From assembly GCA_035606235.1 (NCBI GenBank), contig DATNFU010000052.1, positions 1 through 59,044 on the forward strand: DNA of 59,044 bases, given 5' to 3'. The position numbers and the translations under genes were made by a program. Under the pieces are notes generated by a model. The model saw nothing but the letters and a program-made list of their open reading frames with translations, did not search any database and was not told the DNA's origin. How positions within the stretch are numbered: the first letter of the stretch is position 1; every line of letters starts with the position of its first letter. Of this stretch, positions 1 through 7,469 are shown one piece after another. The stretch is from 66-474 sp035606235 (lineage in GTDB: Bacteria > Pseudomonadota > Gammaproteobacteria > Xanthomonadales > Rhodanobacteraceae).

Positions 1-1536
1 TTCGGCGAGGCGCAAGCGGTATTCGAAAAGCTGCGCGCTTCCGGAAACCACAGCGAGGCGGTTACTTACGGCCTGGCCCTGGTTTTGGAAAACGAGGGCT
101 ATCTCTCGATCGTGGGAGGAGGCAATGGCCGCGGCACCGCAGAGGAGATGCGCCAAGCGGCCGATCTGCTGCGGCCGCTGGTGTATGCGCCGCATCCGTC
201 GCGGCGGGTGCGACAGTTGTACGCGGACACCTTGAATGTCTTCAGCCATGCCCAGCCGATGCAAAAAGCGGTGGCAATGTGCGATGAAGCGCGCAAAATC
301 CTGGTGGGCCTGGGTGCGCTGGATTTGTCGAATCTCGATGCGACGTCGTCCTATGCCGATACCGCCGATTCCGAAGCGCGGCATTTGCTGTCGCTCGGCC
401 GTGTCGCCGAGGCGCAAAAGCTCGAACAGCAGGTTTACGAACTGGCCGACAAGATTCTGGTGAAACGCCCCGGTGACCTGCACGCCCTGGCCGACCGTTC
501 CTGGGCGGCGGAGTTGCTCGGGCAGTTGGCCGTGCGCCAGCACGACGACGCAGCCATCGCCGACTACGCCAACAAGACGGTGCAGGCGGGCGCAGACGAA
601 GTGCGCTTCAACCCTTCCGATCTCGGCGCATGGCAGCGCTGGTCGGTCGGGTTTAGCCAAGTCGCCGGCTTGCAGTTCGAGCGCGGCGAGATTGCGCAGG
701 CGATCGCCACCCAGCGCTCGCTGCTGGCACTGGAGCAGGACCCGCGGCGACCTTCCAGTTTGGGGCCGATCTTGTTTGTTCAATGGTTGCCGCTTGTACA
801 GTGGCAAGCGCAGATCGGCGATTCGGCGGCAGCCGCGCAATCGGTGCGATCTTTCGCTCGCGACATCAGCGAGGTCGTTGCCCAGTCAGCACAGGACAGT
901 CCGCGTCGTGAGCTTATGGCCAACGACGAACAAGCAGTACGCGGTAGCATGGAATTGGCCGAAGGCGCGCCACAGGCCGCGCTGGCCGATGTCACGGCGG
1001 AAGTTGCGCGCGTGGATGCGGTGAGGGTTCCGGCGGGCGATGTTATTTCTTCATACATTCGAGACAATATTTTGAGGAGCAATCTCGGCACTGCGGCGAT
1101 AGCGGCTCTCCGGCTCGGCCGCTACCGCCAAGCCGAAACGCTGGCGCGCCGATGGCTTGCCATTCCATCGAATTCGACCTCGGACGCCGACCCGCAAATC
1201 AAGAATTCCCGCGCGCAATCCGTTCTCGCCCATTCGATGGCCATGCAAGGCCGCAACGACGAAGCGCAAAAGGCCCTGCAACCCGCGCTGGCGTATTACG
1301 AAGGCGAGCAAAAGGCCGGCGCGCACGGCACCACCTTGCGCCACGACTACGCTTACGCCTTGTATGTCAGCGCGATAGCATCATCCGCGGACGCGCCAGG
1401 TCGCGCACAACGCAAGGCGGCTCTCGACGCCGCCGCCAAGCTGATCGCCGGTGCCTCGGCGGAAGCGCAGAAGCTGGCGGATATGCGGCAGGTGTCCGGC
1501 CTGATCGCCTCGGCCGACGCATCGTCGAGCAAGTAG
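1..1536 (+). CDS. TPR-repeat protein, C-terminal part (5' end outside window)
   Basis: The reading frame is open from the first base, so the N-terminus lies outside the window; a TTG at 85 is only an internal codon. The visible 511 codons are Ala/Leu/Gln-rich helical repeats of TPR character: pairs of amphipathic helices with the A/L/G/Y spacing, such as VAEAQKLEQQVYELADKIL and LGRYRQAETLARRWLA. No enzyme motif is visible. In Xanthomonadales such tails often belong to Ser/Thr kinase-TPR or winged-helix-TPR (CadC-like) proteins, but which applies here cannot be told without the missing N-terminus. The TAG stop lies inside a REP element (GTAG head at 1533). A role as a protein-interaction scaffold is inference. 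Confidence 0.6.
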   Translation, partial: FGEAQAVFEKLRASGNHSEAVTYGLALVLENEGYLSIVGGGNGRGTAEEMRQAADLLRPLVYAPHPSRRVRQLYADTLNVFSHAQPMQKAVAMCDEARKILVGLGALDLSNLDATSSYADTADSEARHLLSLGRVAEAQKLEQQVYELADKILVKRPGDLHALADRSWAAELLGQLAVRQHDDAAIADYANKTVQAGADEVRFNPSDLGAWQRWSVGFSQVAGLQFERGEIAQAIATQRSLLALEQDPRRPSSLGPILFVQWLPLVQWQAQIGDSAAAAQSVRSFARDISEVVAQSAQDSPRRELMANDEQAVRGSMELAEGAPQAALADVTAEVARVDAVRVPAGDVISSYIRDNILRSNLGTAAIAALRLGRYRQAETLARRWLAIPSNSTSDADPQIKNSRAQSVLAHSMAMQGRNDEAQKALQPALAYYEGEQKAGAHGTTLRHDYAYALYVSAIASSADAPGRAQRKAALDAAAKLIAGASAEAQKLADMRQVSGLIASADASSSK

Positions 1537-1555
1537 GAGTCTGCCTGCAGGCGGC
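1533..1555 (+). repeat. GTAG-type REP element
   Basis: GTAG head followed by GAG and a TCTGCCTGCAGGCGGC palindrome. The TAG of the head is the stop codon of the upstream TPR gene. It belongs to the same family as the elements near 10073, 32428, 32473, 40562, 40728, 51639, 51680 and 55744. Confidence 0.75.
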
Positions 1556-1696
1556 CATGCGAGCGCTGATATTGCGCAACAGGTGAGCGAGGCCATGGCG
1601 GCCTGACGGAAATCCGTTCGCCTGGGTGTAGGCGCGTAGCGCCGAAGCCGAGGACAAGCCGCAATGTGCTTCGACTTCGCTTGCCAGCAAGCGCAG

Positions 1697-1733
1697 CCTG
1701 TCCTGAGCTTGTCGAAGGGCTCAGCACGAACGG
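1697..1733 (+). repeat. Dispersed intergenic repeat (CTGAGCTTGTCGAAGG type)
   Basis: Contains CCTGTCCTGAGCTTGTCGA followed by an AGGGCTCAGCACGAACGG tail, a sequence common between genes of many proteobacteria. The preceding 40 bp (TTCGACTTCGCTTGCCAGC) resemble the element at 21978-22025. The rest of the 340-bp gap between the TPR gene and fimT shows no supportable gene. Confidence 0.6.
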
Positions 1734-1876
1734 TTGAAGAGAATTCAACTCGACTACTACATCGGCGCCTACACGCCGCGTAGGCATCCGCCGACACGCA
1801 GCAGCGATTCGCGCCGCTGCCGCGCAACGCACGATAAAACGACCATTTCCCCTTCGCCCACCGTTGGGGAACGGCC

Positions 1877-2434
1877 ATGCATGCTTCATCGCGTCCGCAC
1901 AGTCGCGGATTCACGTTGATCGAACTGCTGATGGTGCTGAGCATTGCCGGGATCCTGGCTGTCATCGGCATGCCTGCGCTCGGCTCGATGCTGGCGCGCG
2001 CACACCAGCAATCAGCCGAAGGCGCGCTGGAAGCCAGCCTGATGCACGCGCGCGAAAGCGCGATCATGCGCGACACGCACGTCATCGTTTGCCCGAGTTC
2101 CAATGGCAAGGACTGTTCAGCGGGCGTCGATTGGCAACACGGCTGGCTGATCGCAACGGACGTGGATCACGATGATCAACCCGACAAAGGCGCCGGGCCG
2201 CTTGCGGTGTTCAACGCGATGCCGAGCGGCATGCGCATCGTCGCCAGCCGCGGTCGTCCGCGCGTCGTGTTCCGCCCGGATGGCAGCGCCGGGGGCAGCA
2301 ATGCGCAATTGACCATCTGCCATATCGGCGACACGCACGCAGGCCGCTCGGTGGTGATCGCCAATTCCGGCCGCGTGCGCGTTTCCGATGCACAGCCGGA
2401 TCACCTGCGCACGTGTCTGCAGGACGCCGGTTGA
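1877..2434 (+). CDS. GspH/FimT-family type IV pseudopilin
   Basis: Small pseudopilin of 185 aa. The prepilin peptidase site is at residues 11-16: G11 is followed by F12-T-L-I-E16, with the conserved Glu at +5 of the mature protein. A hydrophobic helix (LLMVLSIAGILAVIGMPAL) then anchors it in the membrane until assembly. The soluble part has the GspH/FimT look, including VIVCPSSNGKDCSAG, GWLIATD and a C-terminal cysteine pair. Family members are minor pilins that prime type IV pilus assembly, and some FimT proteins bind DNA during uptake. The rest of a minor pilin operon (pilV, pilW, pilX, pilE) is not adjacent. The start is preceded by GGGGAA at suitable spacing. DNA binding here is inference only. 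Confidence 0.85.
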   Translation: MHASSRPHSRGFTLIELLMVLSIAGILAVIGMPALGSMLARAHQQSAEGALEASLMHARESAIMRDTHVIVCPSSNGKDCSAGVDWQHGWLIATDVDHDDQPDKGAGPLAVFNAMPSGMRIVASRGRPRVVFRPDGSAGGSNAQLTICHIGDTHAGRSVVIANSGRVRVSDAQPDHLRTCLQDAG

Positions 2435-2514
2435 GCACTGTCAAGCCACGTCACAATTGTTCAAGATTGGAATCGCGCGACGCGGCACGGCTTGCGGGCC
2501 ATGACTTTCGGCAG

Positions 2515-2529
2515 TGGCACACTTCTTGA
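2515..2529 (+). promoter_or_regulatory. Possible sigma-54 promoter (-24/-12 like)
   Basis: TGGCAC-N5-TTGA matches the -24 element exactly and the -12 element except that GC reads GA. It lies 52 bp upstream of the 26-codon ORF. The -12 mismatch makes this weak. Confidence 0.25.
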
Positions 2530-2580
2530 AGCTCCAACCTCAGCCAACATGGCGTTGGCACTGAGATGGGAGGGAAGACC

Positions 2581-2661
2581 ATGAAACGCGCACTGATCAC
2601 GGTGCTGGCTCTGGGGCTTGCCGTCAGCTCGTTCGGCGTCTGCATGGCCGGAATGTTCTGA
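2581..2661 (+). CDS. Small hydrophobic peptide, 26 aa, unknown
   Basis: An ATG 3 bp after a strong GGGAGGGAAG Shine-Dalgarno begins MKRALITVLALGLAVSSFG, followed by a short tail VCMAGMF and TGA. The product looks like a signal peptide or single membrane helix: two basic residues, a 15-residue hydrophobic core and one cysteine that does not fit a lipobox well. Two hairpins (GCGGCC arms at about 2700 and CAGCCGC arms at about 2728) follow. No family recognised. Excellent RBS and hydrophobic design favour a real small membrane peptide; shortness leaves doubt. Confidence 0.45.
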   Translation: MKRALITVLALGLAVSSFGVCMAGMF

Positions 2662-2782
2662 TCGCACCCGCCGCGGGCTCGTATATCTTCCATGCACATG
2701 CGGCCCGGTTTTGGCCGCCGTCAGACAGCCGCAGCGCGGCTGCCGCCGGGTCGCTGTGCACCGCACGCCGCGGTTGCCCGAA

Positions 2783-2804
2783 CAAAAATGCCCGCATGGC
2801 GGGC
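2783..2804 (-). terminator. Rho-independent terminator of tRNA-Asn
   Basis: On the minus strand GCCCGC-CAT-GCGGGC forms a perfect 6-bp stem followed by ATTTTTG. It starts 19 bp past the 3' end of the tRNA. Confidence 0.75.
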
Positions 2805-2823
2805 AAGTGTCGAAACCGGGATG

Positions 2824-2897
2824 CGCCCGAAGTTGGACTCGAACCAACGACCCCCAGATTAACAGTCTAGTGCTCTAACCAGCTGAGCTATTCGGGC
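2824..2897 (-). tRNA. tRNA-Asn (GTT)
   Basis: Minus-strand cloverleaf. The 7-bp acceptor is GCCCGAA/TTCGGGC, the D-arm contains AGCTCAGCTGGTTAGAGC, and the anticodon loop CTGTTAA gives anticodon GTT. The T-arm is GTTGG-TTCGAGT-CCAAC and the discriminator base is G. CCA is not encoded (CAT follows), so it must be added after transcription. A T-run terminator follows. Confidence 0.95.
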
Positions 2898-3023
2898 ACA
2901 CTGAAACTTCCGCCGGCAAACCATCCCTGGAACATTCTCCGTCGGCGGCCATTCGGGTCGCTTTGGAGCCGGGAACCGCAAATTATCGCGGCCCTTTGCT
3001 ATCGTGTCAAAGCAATCAGGGCG

Positions 3024-4433
3024 TCACGCCCTCATCGGCTCTTTCGCACCCGCAATCCTGTAACACGGCACATACTCGCGGCCGGGCAACTTCATGCGGT
3101 GTTGGGCGACGAAACCGCGCAGCAGCGCATCCAGCGCTTGCATGATCGCCGGATCGCCGTTGATCACGAACGGCCCCTTCTTGTCGATCTGATGCAGACC
3201 CTCTTCCTTGACGTTGCCGGCGACGATTCCCGAGAACGCGCGGCGCAGGTCGGCGGCCAGCAGATGCGGATCGCGTCCGGCGTGCAGATCGAGCGCGGCC
3301 ATGTTCTCATGGGTCGGCTGGAACGGCACTTGAAACTCGTAAGGCACCTTGAGCGCCCAGTTGAAGAAGAACGCATCGTGCTGATCGATGCGTTGCTGGC
3401 GCACTCGCTCGATGCCGCGCTTCATTTCGTGCGCCACCTCGATCGGGTCATCGGTGATGATGCGATAGCGCTGACGGATCGAGTCACCCAGCGCCAGCCG
3501 CAGGAAGGTGTCGATCTGCTCGAAATACGGCGCGGCCACCGCGGGCCCGGTGAACACCAGTGGAAACGCCACGCGCGCGTTTTCCGGATGCAGCAGAATT
3601 CCGAGCAGATACAGGATTTCCTCGCAGGTACCGACACCGCCGGGAAACACGATGAAGCCGTGACCGATGCGCACGAAAGCTTCCAGCCGCTTCTCGATAT
3701 CCGGCAGGATCACCAGATTGTTGACGATCGGATTGGGCGACTCGGCCGCGATGATGCCGGGCTCGGTCAGGCCAATGTAGCGGTTTTTGAAATGGCGTTG
3801 TTTGGCGTGCGCGATGGTCGCGCCCTTCATCGGCCCTTTCATCGCGCCCGGCCCGCAACCGGTGCAGATATCCATGCCGCGCAGACCGAGCTGGTAACCG
3901 ACCTCCTTGCTGTAATCGTATTCCTCGCGCGAGATCGAATGCCCGCCCCAGCACACCGCCAGATTGGGCGTTGCGCGCGCGCGCAGCACGCGCGCGTTGC
4001 GCAGGATGTCGAATACCGCATGGGTGATGCCGCTGCTGTCGCCCAGGTCGAACTGGCCGGCATCAAGCTGCGTGGACACGTACACGATGTCGCGCACCAC
4101 CGCGAACAGCAGTTCGTTGGTGCCGCGAATGATGCGGCCGTCCACGAAAGCCTGCGCCGGCGCGTTGATCAGTTCCAACTGCATGCCGCGATCCTGCTGC
4201 AGCACCTGGATGTCGAAATCGCGATAGCGATCCAGCATCGTGCGCGCATCGTCGTGCACGTCACCCGAGGTCAACACCGCCAGCGCGCACGAACGCAGCA
4301 GGGTGTGCAGACCCGCGGCGCTGGCATCGCGCAAGCGCGCGATCTCGTTGCGCGAAAGCACATCCAGCGTGCCGGCCGGCACGATGCGTGCGCTGACGGT
4401 TTGCGGGGGCGTGCGGGGGTGTGCGTCGTTCAT
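3024..4433 (-). CDS. ppnN: Pyrimidine/purine nucleotide 5'-monophosphate nucleosidase (LOG family)
   Basis: PpnN (YgdH) hydrolyses nucleoside 5'-monophosphates to base and ribose 5-phosphate; in E. coli it is a (p)ppGpp target. The length of 469 aa fits the family. The N-terminal third matches the PpnN-specific extension. The Rossmann-like LOG core carries CWGGHSIS (about 161-168), GCGPGAMKGPMKGA (192-205) and the phosphate-binding/catalytic PGGVGTCEE motif (264-272). A C-terminal PpnN region follows. Short plant-type LOG proteins lack these extensions, so the assignment to PpnN is firm. The gene reads toward the tRNA-Asn gene and is preceded by a 99-bp gap after marC, so co-transcription with marC is possible. 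Confidence 0.92.
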   Translation of the reverse strand: MNDAHPRTPPQTVSARIVPAGTLDVLSRNEIARLRDASAAGLHTLLRSCALAVLTSGDVHDDARTMLDRYRDFDIQVLQQDRGMQLELINAPAQAFVDGRIIRGTNELLFAVVRDIVYVSTQLDAGQFDLGDSSGITHAVFDILRNARVLRARATPNLAVCWGGHSISREEYDYSKEVGYQLGLRGMDICTGCGPGAMKGPMKGATIAHAKQRHFKNRYIGLTEPGIIAAESPNPIVNNLVILPDIEKRLEAFVRIGHGFIVFPGGVGTCEEILYLLGILLHPENARVAFPLVFTGPAVAAPYFEQIDTFLRLALGDSIRQRYRIITDDPIEVAHEMKRGIERVRQQRIDQHDAFFFNWALKVPYEFQVPFQPTHENMAALDLHAGRDPHLLAADLRRAFSGIVAGNVKEEGLHQIDKKGPFVINGDPAIMQALDALLRGFVAQHRMKLPGREYVPCYRIAGAKEPMRA

Positions 4434-4532
4434 CGGGCTTCCTCATTGGGCGCCATCCCTGCGCGTAATCGCGGCCATCTCCGGCCGCGCTTTCAGAATG
4501 GATCAAAGCCGAACCATTGCGCTGCAGCGGAA

Positions 4533-5138
4533 TCATCCAGGATGCAAATAGGTGCCGATGCCGCTCAGCACCATCTGCACCGACAACGCGACCAGCAGCA
4601 TACCCATCAATCGCTCAAGCGCCGTCAACACGCTCTCACCCAGCCAGCGGAACAGATAGGTGGATGACAGCAGGATCACGGCCGTCGCAAGCCAGGCGAG
4701 AAACAGCGCCACGCCCCACTGCGCGGTGCGGCCCGGCTGCGAGTTGGTGAGCAGCAGCAGTGCGGCCATCGCGGAAGGACCGGCGACGCCGGGAATCGCC
4801 AGCGGAACGATGAACGGTTCGCCTTGCCCGACCGGCCCGAAGATGCCGCCATCGCGCGGCGGGAAAACCATCTTGATGCCGATCAGGAACAGCACGATCC
4901 CGCCGCCGATGCTGACCGACTCCTGCTTCAGTTGCAGCACGCGCAACAGGAATTGGCCACCGAGCAGGAAGGCGATCAGCACCGCCAACGCAATCAGCAG
5001 TTCGCGCGCCATTACCCAGCGCCGCCGCTGCGGCGGCACGTGCTTCAGCAACGACAGGAAAAACGGAATATTGCCGAGCGGATCCAGGATCAGGAACAGC
5101 AGGATCCCGGCCGACAGCGTGGTCATCTGGGTTTCCAT
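4533..5138 (-). CDS. MarC family integral membrane protein
   Basis: 201 aa, six predicted membrane segments. The signature LLFLILDPLGNIPFFLSLL is near the N-terminus, and IPGVAGPSAMAALLL with the small-residue GPS turn sits near residue 120; both are typical of the MarC/YchE/YhgN family. The family was once tied to multiple antibiotic resistance, but its function remains unknown. The start METQMTTLSAG was preferred over an upstream in-frame ATG because the extra 40 residues would run into the dispersed repeat at 5179-5302 and are not membrane-like. Confidence 0.9.
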   Translation of the reverse strand: METQMTTLSAGILLFLILDPLGNIPFFLSLLKHVPPQRRRWVMARELLIALAVLIAFLLGGQFLLRVLQLKQESVSIGGGIVLFLIGIKMVFPPRDGGIFGPVGQGEPFIVPLAIPGVAGPSAMAALLLLTNSQPGRTAQWGVALFLAWLATAVILLSSTYLFRWLGESVLTALERLMGMLLVALSVQMVLSGIGTYLHPG

Positions 5139-5178
5139 CGCGCCCCCGCGGGACTCTGATCCGGAACAAACATTTGTC

Positions 5179-5302
5179 GTCATTCCCGGGGCTGCGCCGG
5201 ATGCAATCGGGTGCAGAACCCGCAATCCATTTTGCTTTTGCAGTTTGTACAAGATCAAAATGGGTTCCGGGCTCCACGCTGCGCGCGGCCCCGAACGATG
5301 AA
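5179..5302. repeat. Imperfect palindromic intergenic repeat, copy 1
   Basis: Starts CGTCATTCCCGGGGCTGCG and contains inverted arms AACCCGCAATCCATTTTG and CAAAATGGGTTCCGGG around a 17-bp centre. A related copy lies at 43404-43503. It has no coding capacity and resembles a small non-autonomous palindromic element. Confidence 0.55.
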
Positions 5303-5349
5303 GTGCAGAACGTCACCTCCGGTCAAACCGGATGCGAATCCCCCATCCG

Positions 5350-6117
5350 CTATTCGCGCAAATCCAGCACCTTGCCACGCGCATCCATTGCCTGCGGCGA
5401 CAGAAGATACACGACCGCATCGCTTGCGGCTTCCGGCGTGGCGATGTTTTCCGCGTTCTCGCCAAACCAGGCCGAGCGGCGCAACGTGGTGCGCATCGGT
5501 GCGGGCAGCAGCGCATGCACGCGCAGGCTTGAGCCTTCGGTCTCTTCGTGCAGGATCGAGACAAAGCCTTCCAGCGCGGCCTTGGCCGTACCGTAAGCGC
5601 CCCAATGCGCGCGGCCCATGCGCTCGCGATCGTCCAGCACGAACACCGTGGCGCTGTCGGCGCGCTCCTGCAACAAGGGCAGACAAGCCTGGGTCAGCAG
5701 AAACGGAGCGGTGACGTTGACGTGCAGCGCCTCCACCCATTCCTTCGGCTTGTGCATCGCCAGCGGCGTCAGCCCGTCGAAACGTGCCGCCGCGTGCACA
5801 ATGCCATCCAGCCTGCCGAGCTCCTGCCCGATCAATTCGGCCAGCGATTCGTAATCGGCGGGCGTGGCGCCGAGCAGATCGATCAGTTGGATGATCGGCT
5901 GCGGCGCATCCGGGATCGCGACGATGGCGTCGTACACCTGCTCCAGCGCGCGACGTTTGCGTCCGGCCAGCAGCACGGTTGCACCCACCCGCGCGCATGC
6001 CAGCGCGGTCGCGCGGCCCAAACCGCCAGCGGCACCGGTGATCAGGACAACCCGGGCTTTCAGCGCATCGGCGGCCGGCGTGAACCCGTCCGGCAAATGC
6101 GCAACGGCCAGACTCAT
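5350..6117 (-). CDS. YciK-like short-chain dehydrogenase
   Basis: 255-aa SDR. The nucleotide-binding TGAAGGLGRA motif lies near residue 30, AARFD replaces the usual NNAG near 110, and the active-site YGTAK is near 180. The overall pattern, including the DLLGATPADYESLAELI stretch and WGAYGTAKAALEGF, resembles E. coli YciK, whose substrate is unknown. At the catalytic Ser position, where YciK has SSS, this protein reads VLDDRERMGR, so the Ser of the Ser-Tyr-Lys triad appears to be replaced by Asp. The ATG overlaps the grxD stop (ATGA), so translation is coupled to grxD. Upstream in-frame codons overlap grxD and were excluded. Confidence 0.85.
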   Translation of the reverse strand: MSLAVAHLPDGFTPAADALKARVVLITGAAGGLGRATALACARVGATVLLAGRKRRALEQVYDAIVAIPDAPQPIIQLIDLLGATPADYESLAELIGQELGRLDGIVHAAARFDGLTPLAMHKPKEWVEALHVNVTAPFLLTQACLPLLQERADSATVFVLDDRERMGRAHWGAYGTAKAALEGFVSILHEETEGSSLRVHALLPAPMRTTLRRSAWFGENAENIATPEAASDAVVYLLSPQAMDARGKVLDLRE

Positions 6118-6440
6118 TTCGCGGCCAGCTTGCCGGCCTCTTGCACCATGCGCTGCAATTCGCCGGACTGGTAAAGCTCCAGTGCGATATCGCAGCCGCC
6201 GATCAGTTCGCCGTTGATGTACAACTGCGGGAAGGTCGGCCAGTTGGAATAACGCGGCAAGTTGGCGCGGATTTCCGGATCTTCCAGCACGTTTACCGTG
6301 AAATATTCCGCGCCGGCGGCAGTCAGTGCCTGCGAGGTGCGCGCGGAAAAGCCGCACATCGGAAACTGCGGGGTGCCTTTCATGTACAGCACGATCGGAT
6401 GTGCGCTGAGCGTGTTCTTGATGCGGTCGTTTATGTCCAT
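6114..6440 (-). CDS. grxD: Monothiol glutaredoxin, Grx4/GrxD type
   Basis: 108 aa. The monothiol active site CGFS is at residues 29-32, preceded by KGTPQFPM. The GSH-binding WPTFPQLY and GGCDI (81-85) motifs are intact. CGFS glutaredoxins bind a [2Fe-2S] cluster with glutathione, usually with a BolA partner, and take part in Fe-S cluster delivery and iron homeostasis. First gene of a two-gene unit with the SDR (4-bp ATGA overlap). It is divergent from sodB across a 96-bp intergenic region, so the two promoters must be close or overlapping, which fits a shared iron/oxidative stress theme (inference). Confidence 0.95.
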   Translation of the reverse strand: MDINDRIKNTLSAHPIVLYMKGTPQFPMCGFSARTSQALTAAGAEYFTVNVLEDPEIRANLPRYSNWPTFPQLYINGELIGGCDIALELYQSGELQRMVQEAGKLAAK

Positions 6441-6536
6441 GGGCGTTGGGTTAGAATGTTGGATGGCGTTGCGCCGAGAACTGCAATTGTAGCAGGGGCG
6501 CGGCTTCATCTCCGTCATAAGAAAGGAGTCAAGGAA

Positions 6537-7115
6537 ATGGCGATCGAACTCCCCCCCCTGCCCTACGAGCGCAACGCACTGGCGCCGCACATCTCGGCCG
6601 AGACGCTGGAATATCATCACGACAAGCACCACAAGGCCTACGTCGACAACCTCAACAAGATGATCGAGGGCACCGATTTCGCCGACATGAATCTTGAGGA
6701 CATCGTGCGCAAGGCCACCGGCGGTATGTTCAACAACGCCGCGCAAGCATGGAATCATACCTTCTACTGGAACTCCCTGTCGCCCAACGGCGGCGGCGAA
6801 GCGACCGGCAAGCTGGCCGATGCGATCAAGAAGGCCTTCGGCGGTTTCGACAAGTTCAAGGAGGAATTCAGCAAGGTCGGCGCGACCACGTTCGGGTCCG
6901 GTTGGGCCTGGTTGGTGCAACGCCAGGATGGCTCGCTGGGCTTGGTCAGCACCTCCAACGCGGGCACGCCGATCACCGGCAGCGACCGCCCGCTGCTGAC
7001 TTGCGATGTGTGGGAACACGCCTATTACATCGATTACCGCAACGCCCGCCCGAAGTACATCGAGGCGTTCTGGAACGTGGTGAACTGGGACTTCGCTTCC
7101 ACGCAGATGGCGTGA
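6537..7115 (+). CDS. sodB: Superoxide dismutase (Fe)
   Basis: 192 aa. Converts superoxide to O2 and H2O2 in the cytoplasm. Metal ligands are visible: the first His in HISAETLEYHHDKHHKAYV (about 27), His in WNHTFYW (about 74), and Asp/His in DVWEHAYYID (about 157/161). The GGG/FGSGW surroundings and Gln-free AQAWNHTFYW favour the iron type, though metal choice cannot be proven from sequence. Preceded by AAGGAGTCAAGGAA, a strong ribosome site. An in-frame upstream extension was rejected because it is antisense to grxD. Confidence 0.95.
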   Translation: MAIELPPLPYERNALAPHISAETLEYHHDKHHKAYVDNLNKMIEGTDFADMNLEDIVRKATGGMFNNAAQAWNHTFYWNSLSPNGGGEATGKLADAIKKAFGGFDKFKEEFSKVGATTFGSGWAWLVQRQDGSLGLVSTSNAGTPITGSDRPLLTCDVWEHAYYIDYRNARPKYIEAFWNVVNWDFASTQMA

Positions 7116-7469
7116 TGCCCCGCGATGAGCCCCTTTCCCCGTACGGGAAAGCCGCCACCCATGGCCGAGAGCTCCGTGGTGGCGCGTAGCGCCGGATAGG
7201 GGCTGCACTTGCGCTGATCTTCGCAGCCCGGATCGACATCCGTCTGCTCAAACAGTCGCGCCTTGCTCGCGCGGTCGGCTTCGTCGCTGGCATCGTGACA
7301 GCGCGTGAAGCTCACTTCGAGACGGCCATCCATGGCCTGCTCTTTGGATTTGTGAGTATCTCTGCGCTGAATGGCACGGCAGCGGCGGGCTGTCACCGTT
7401 TGAGCGTCGCGCCCCGGTGACTTAAGCTGCGGGGGTTTTGCGCGATCGCCGATCGCGCCGGGAAATAGC
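7116..7469. repeat. Intergenic stretch with dispersed GGCCATCCATGGCC repeat, copy a
   Basis: 354 bp without a supportable gene. On the minus strand it holds the core GCAGGCCATGGATGGCC (plus 7324-7340) and, downstream, a 24-bp stretch (7245-7268) identical to 54127-54150. The same core recurs at 45350-45366 and 54054-54070. A short CTTTCCCC/GGGAAAG hairpin follows sodB without a T-run. The last 60 bp must hold the promoter of the glucan synthase gene, but no clear elements are seen. Confidence 0.6.

Noticed and set aside
3099..4667. 522-codon plus-strand frame opposite ppnN
   Set aside because: It is His/Gln/Arg-rich shadow coding on the reverse of a well-supported PpnN gene; such frames are common at this GC content.
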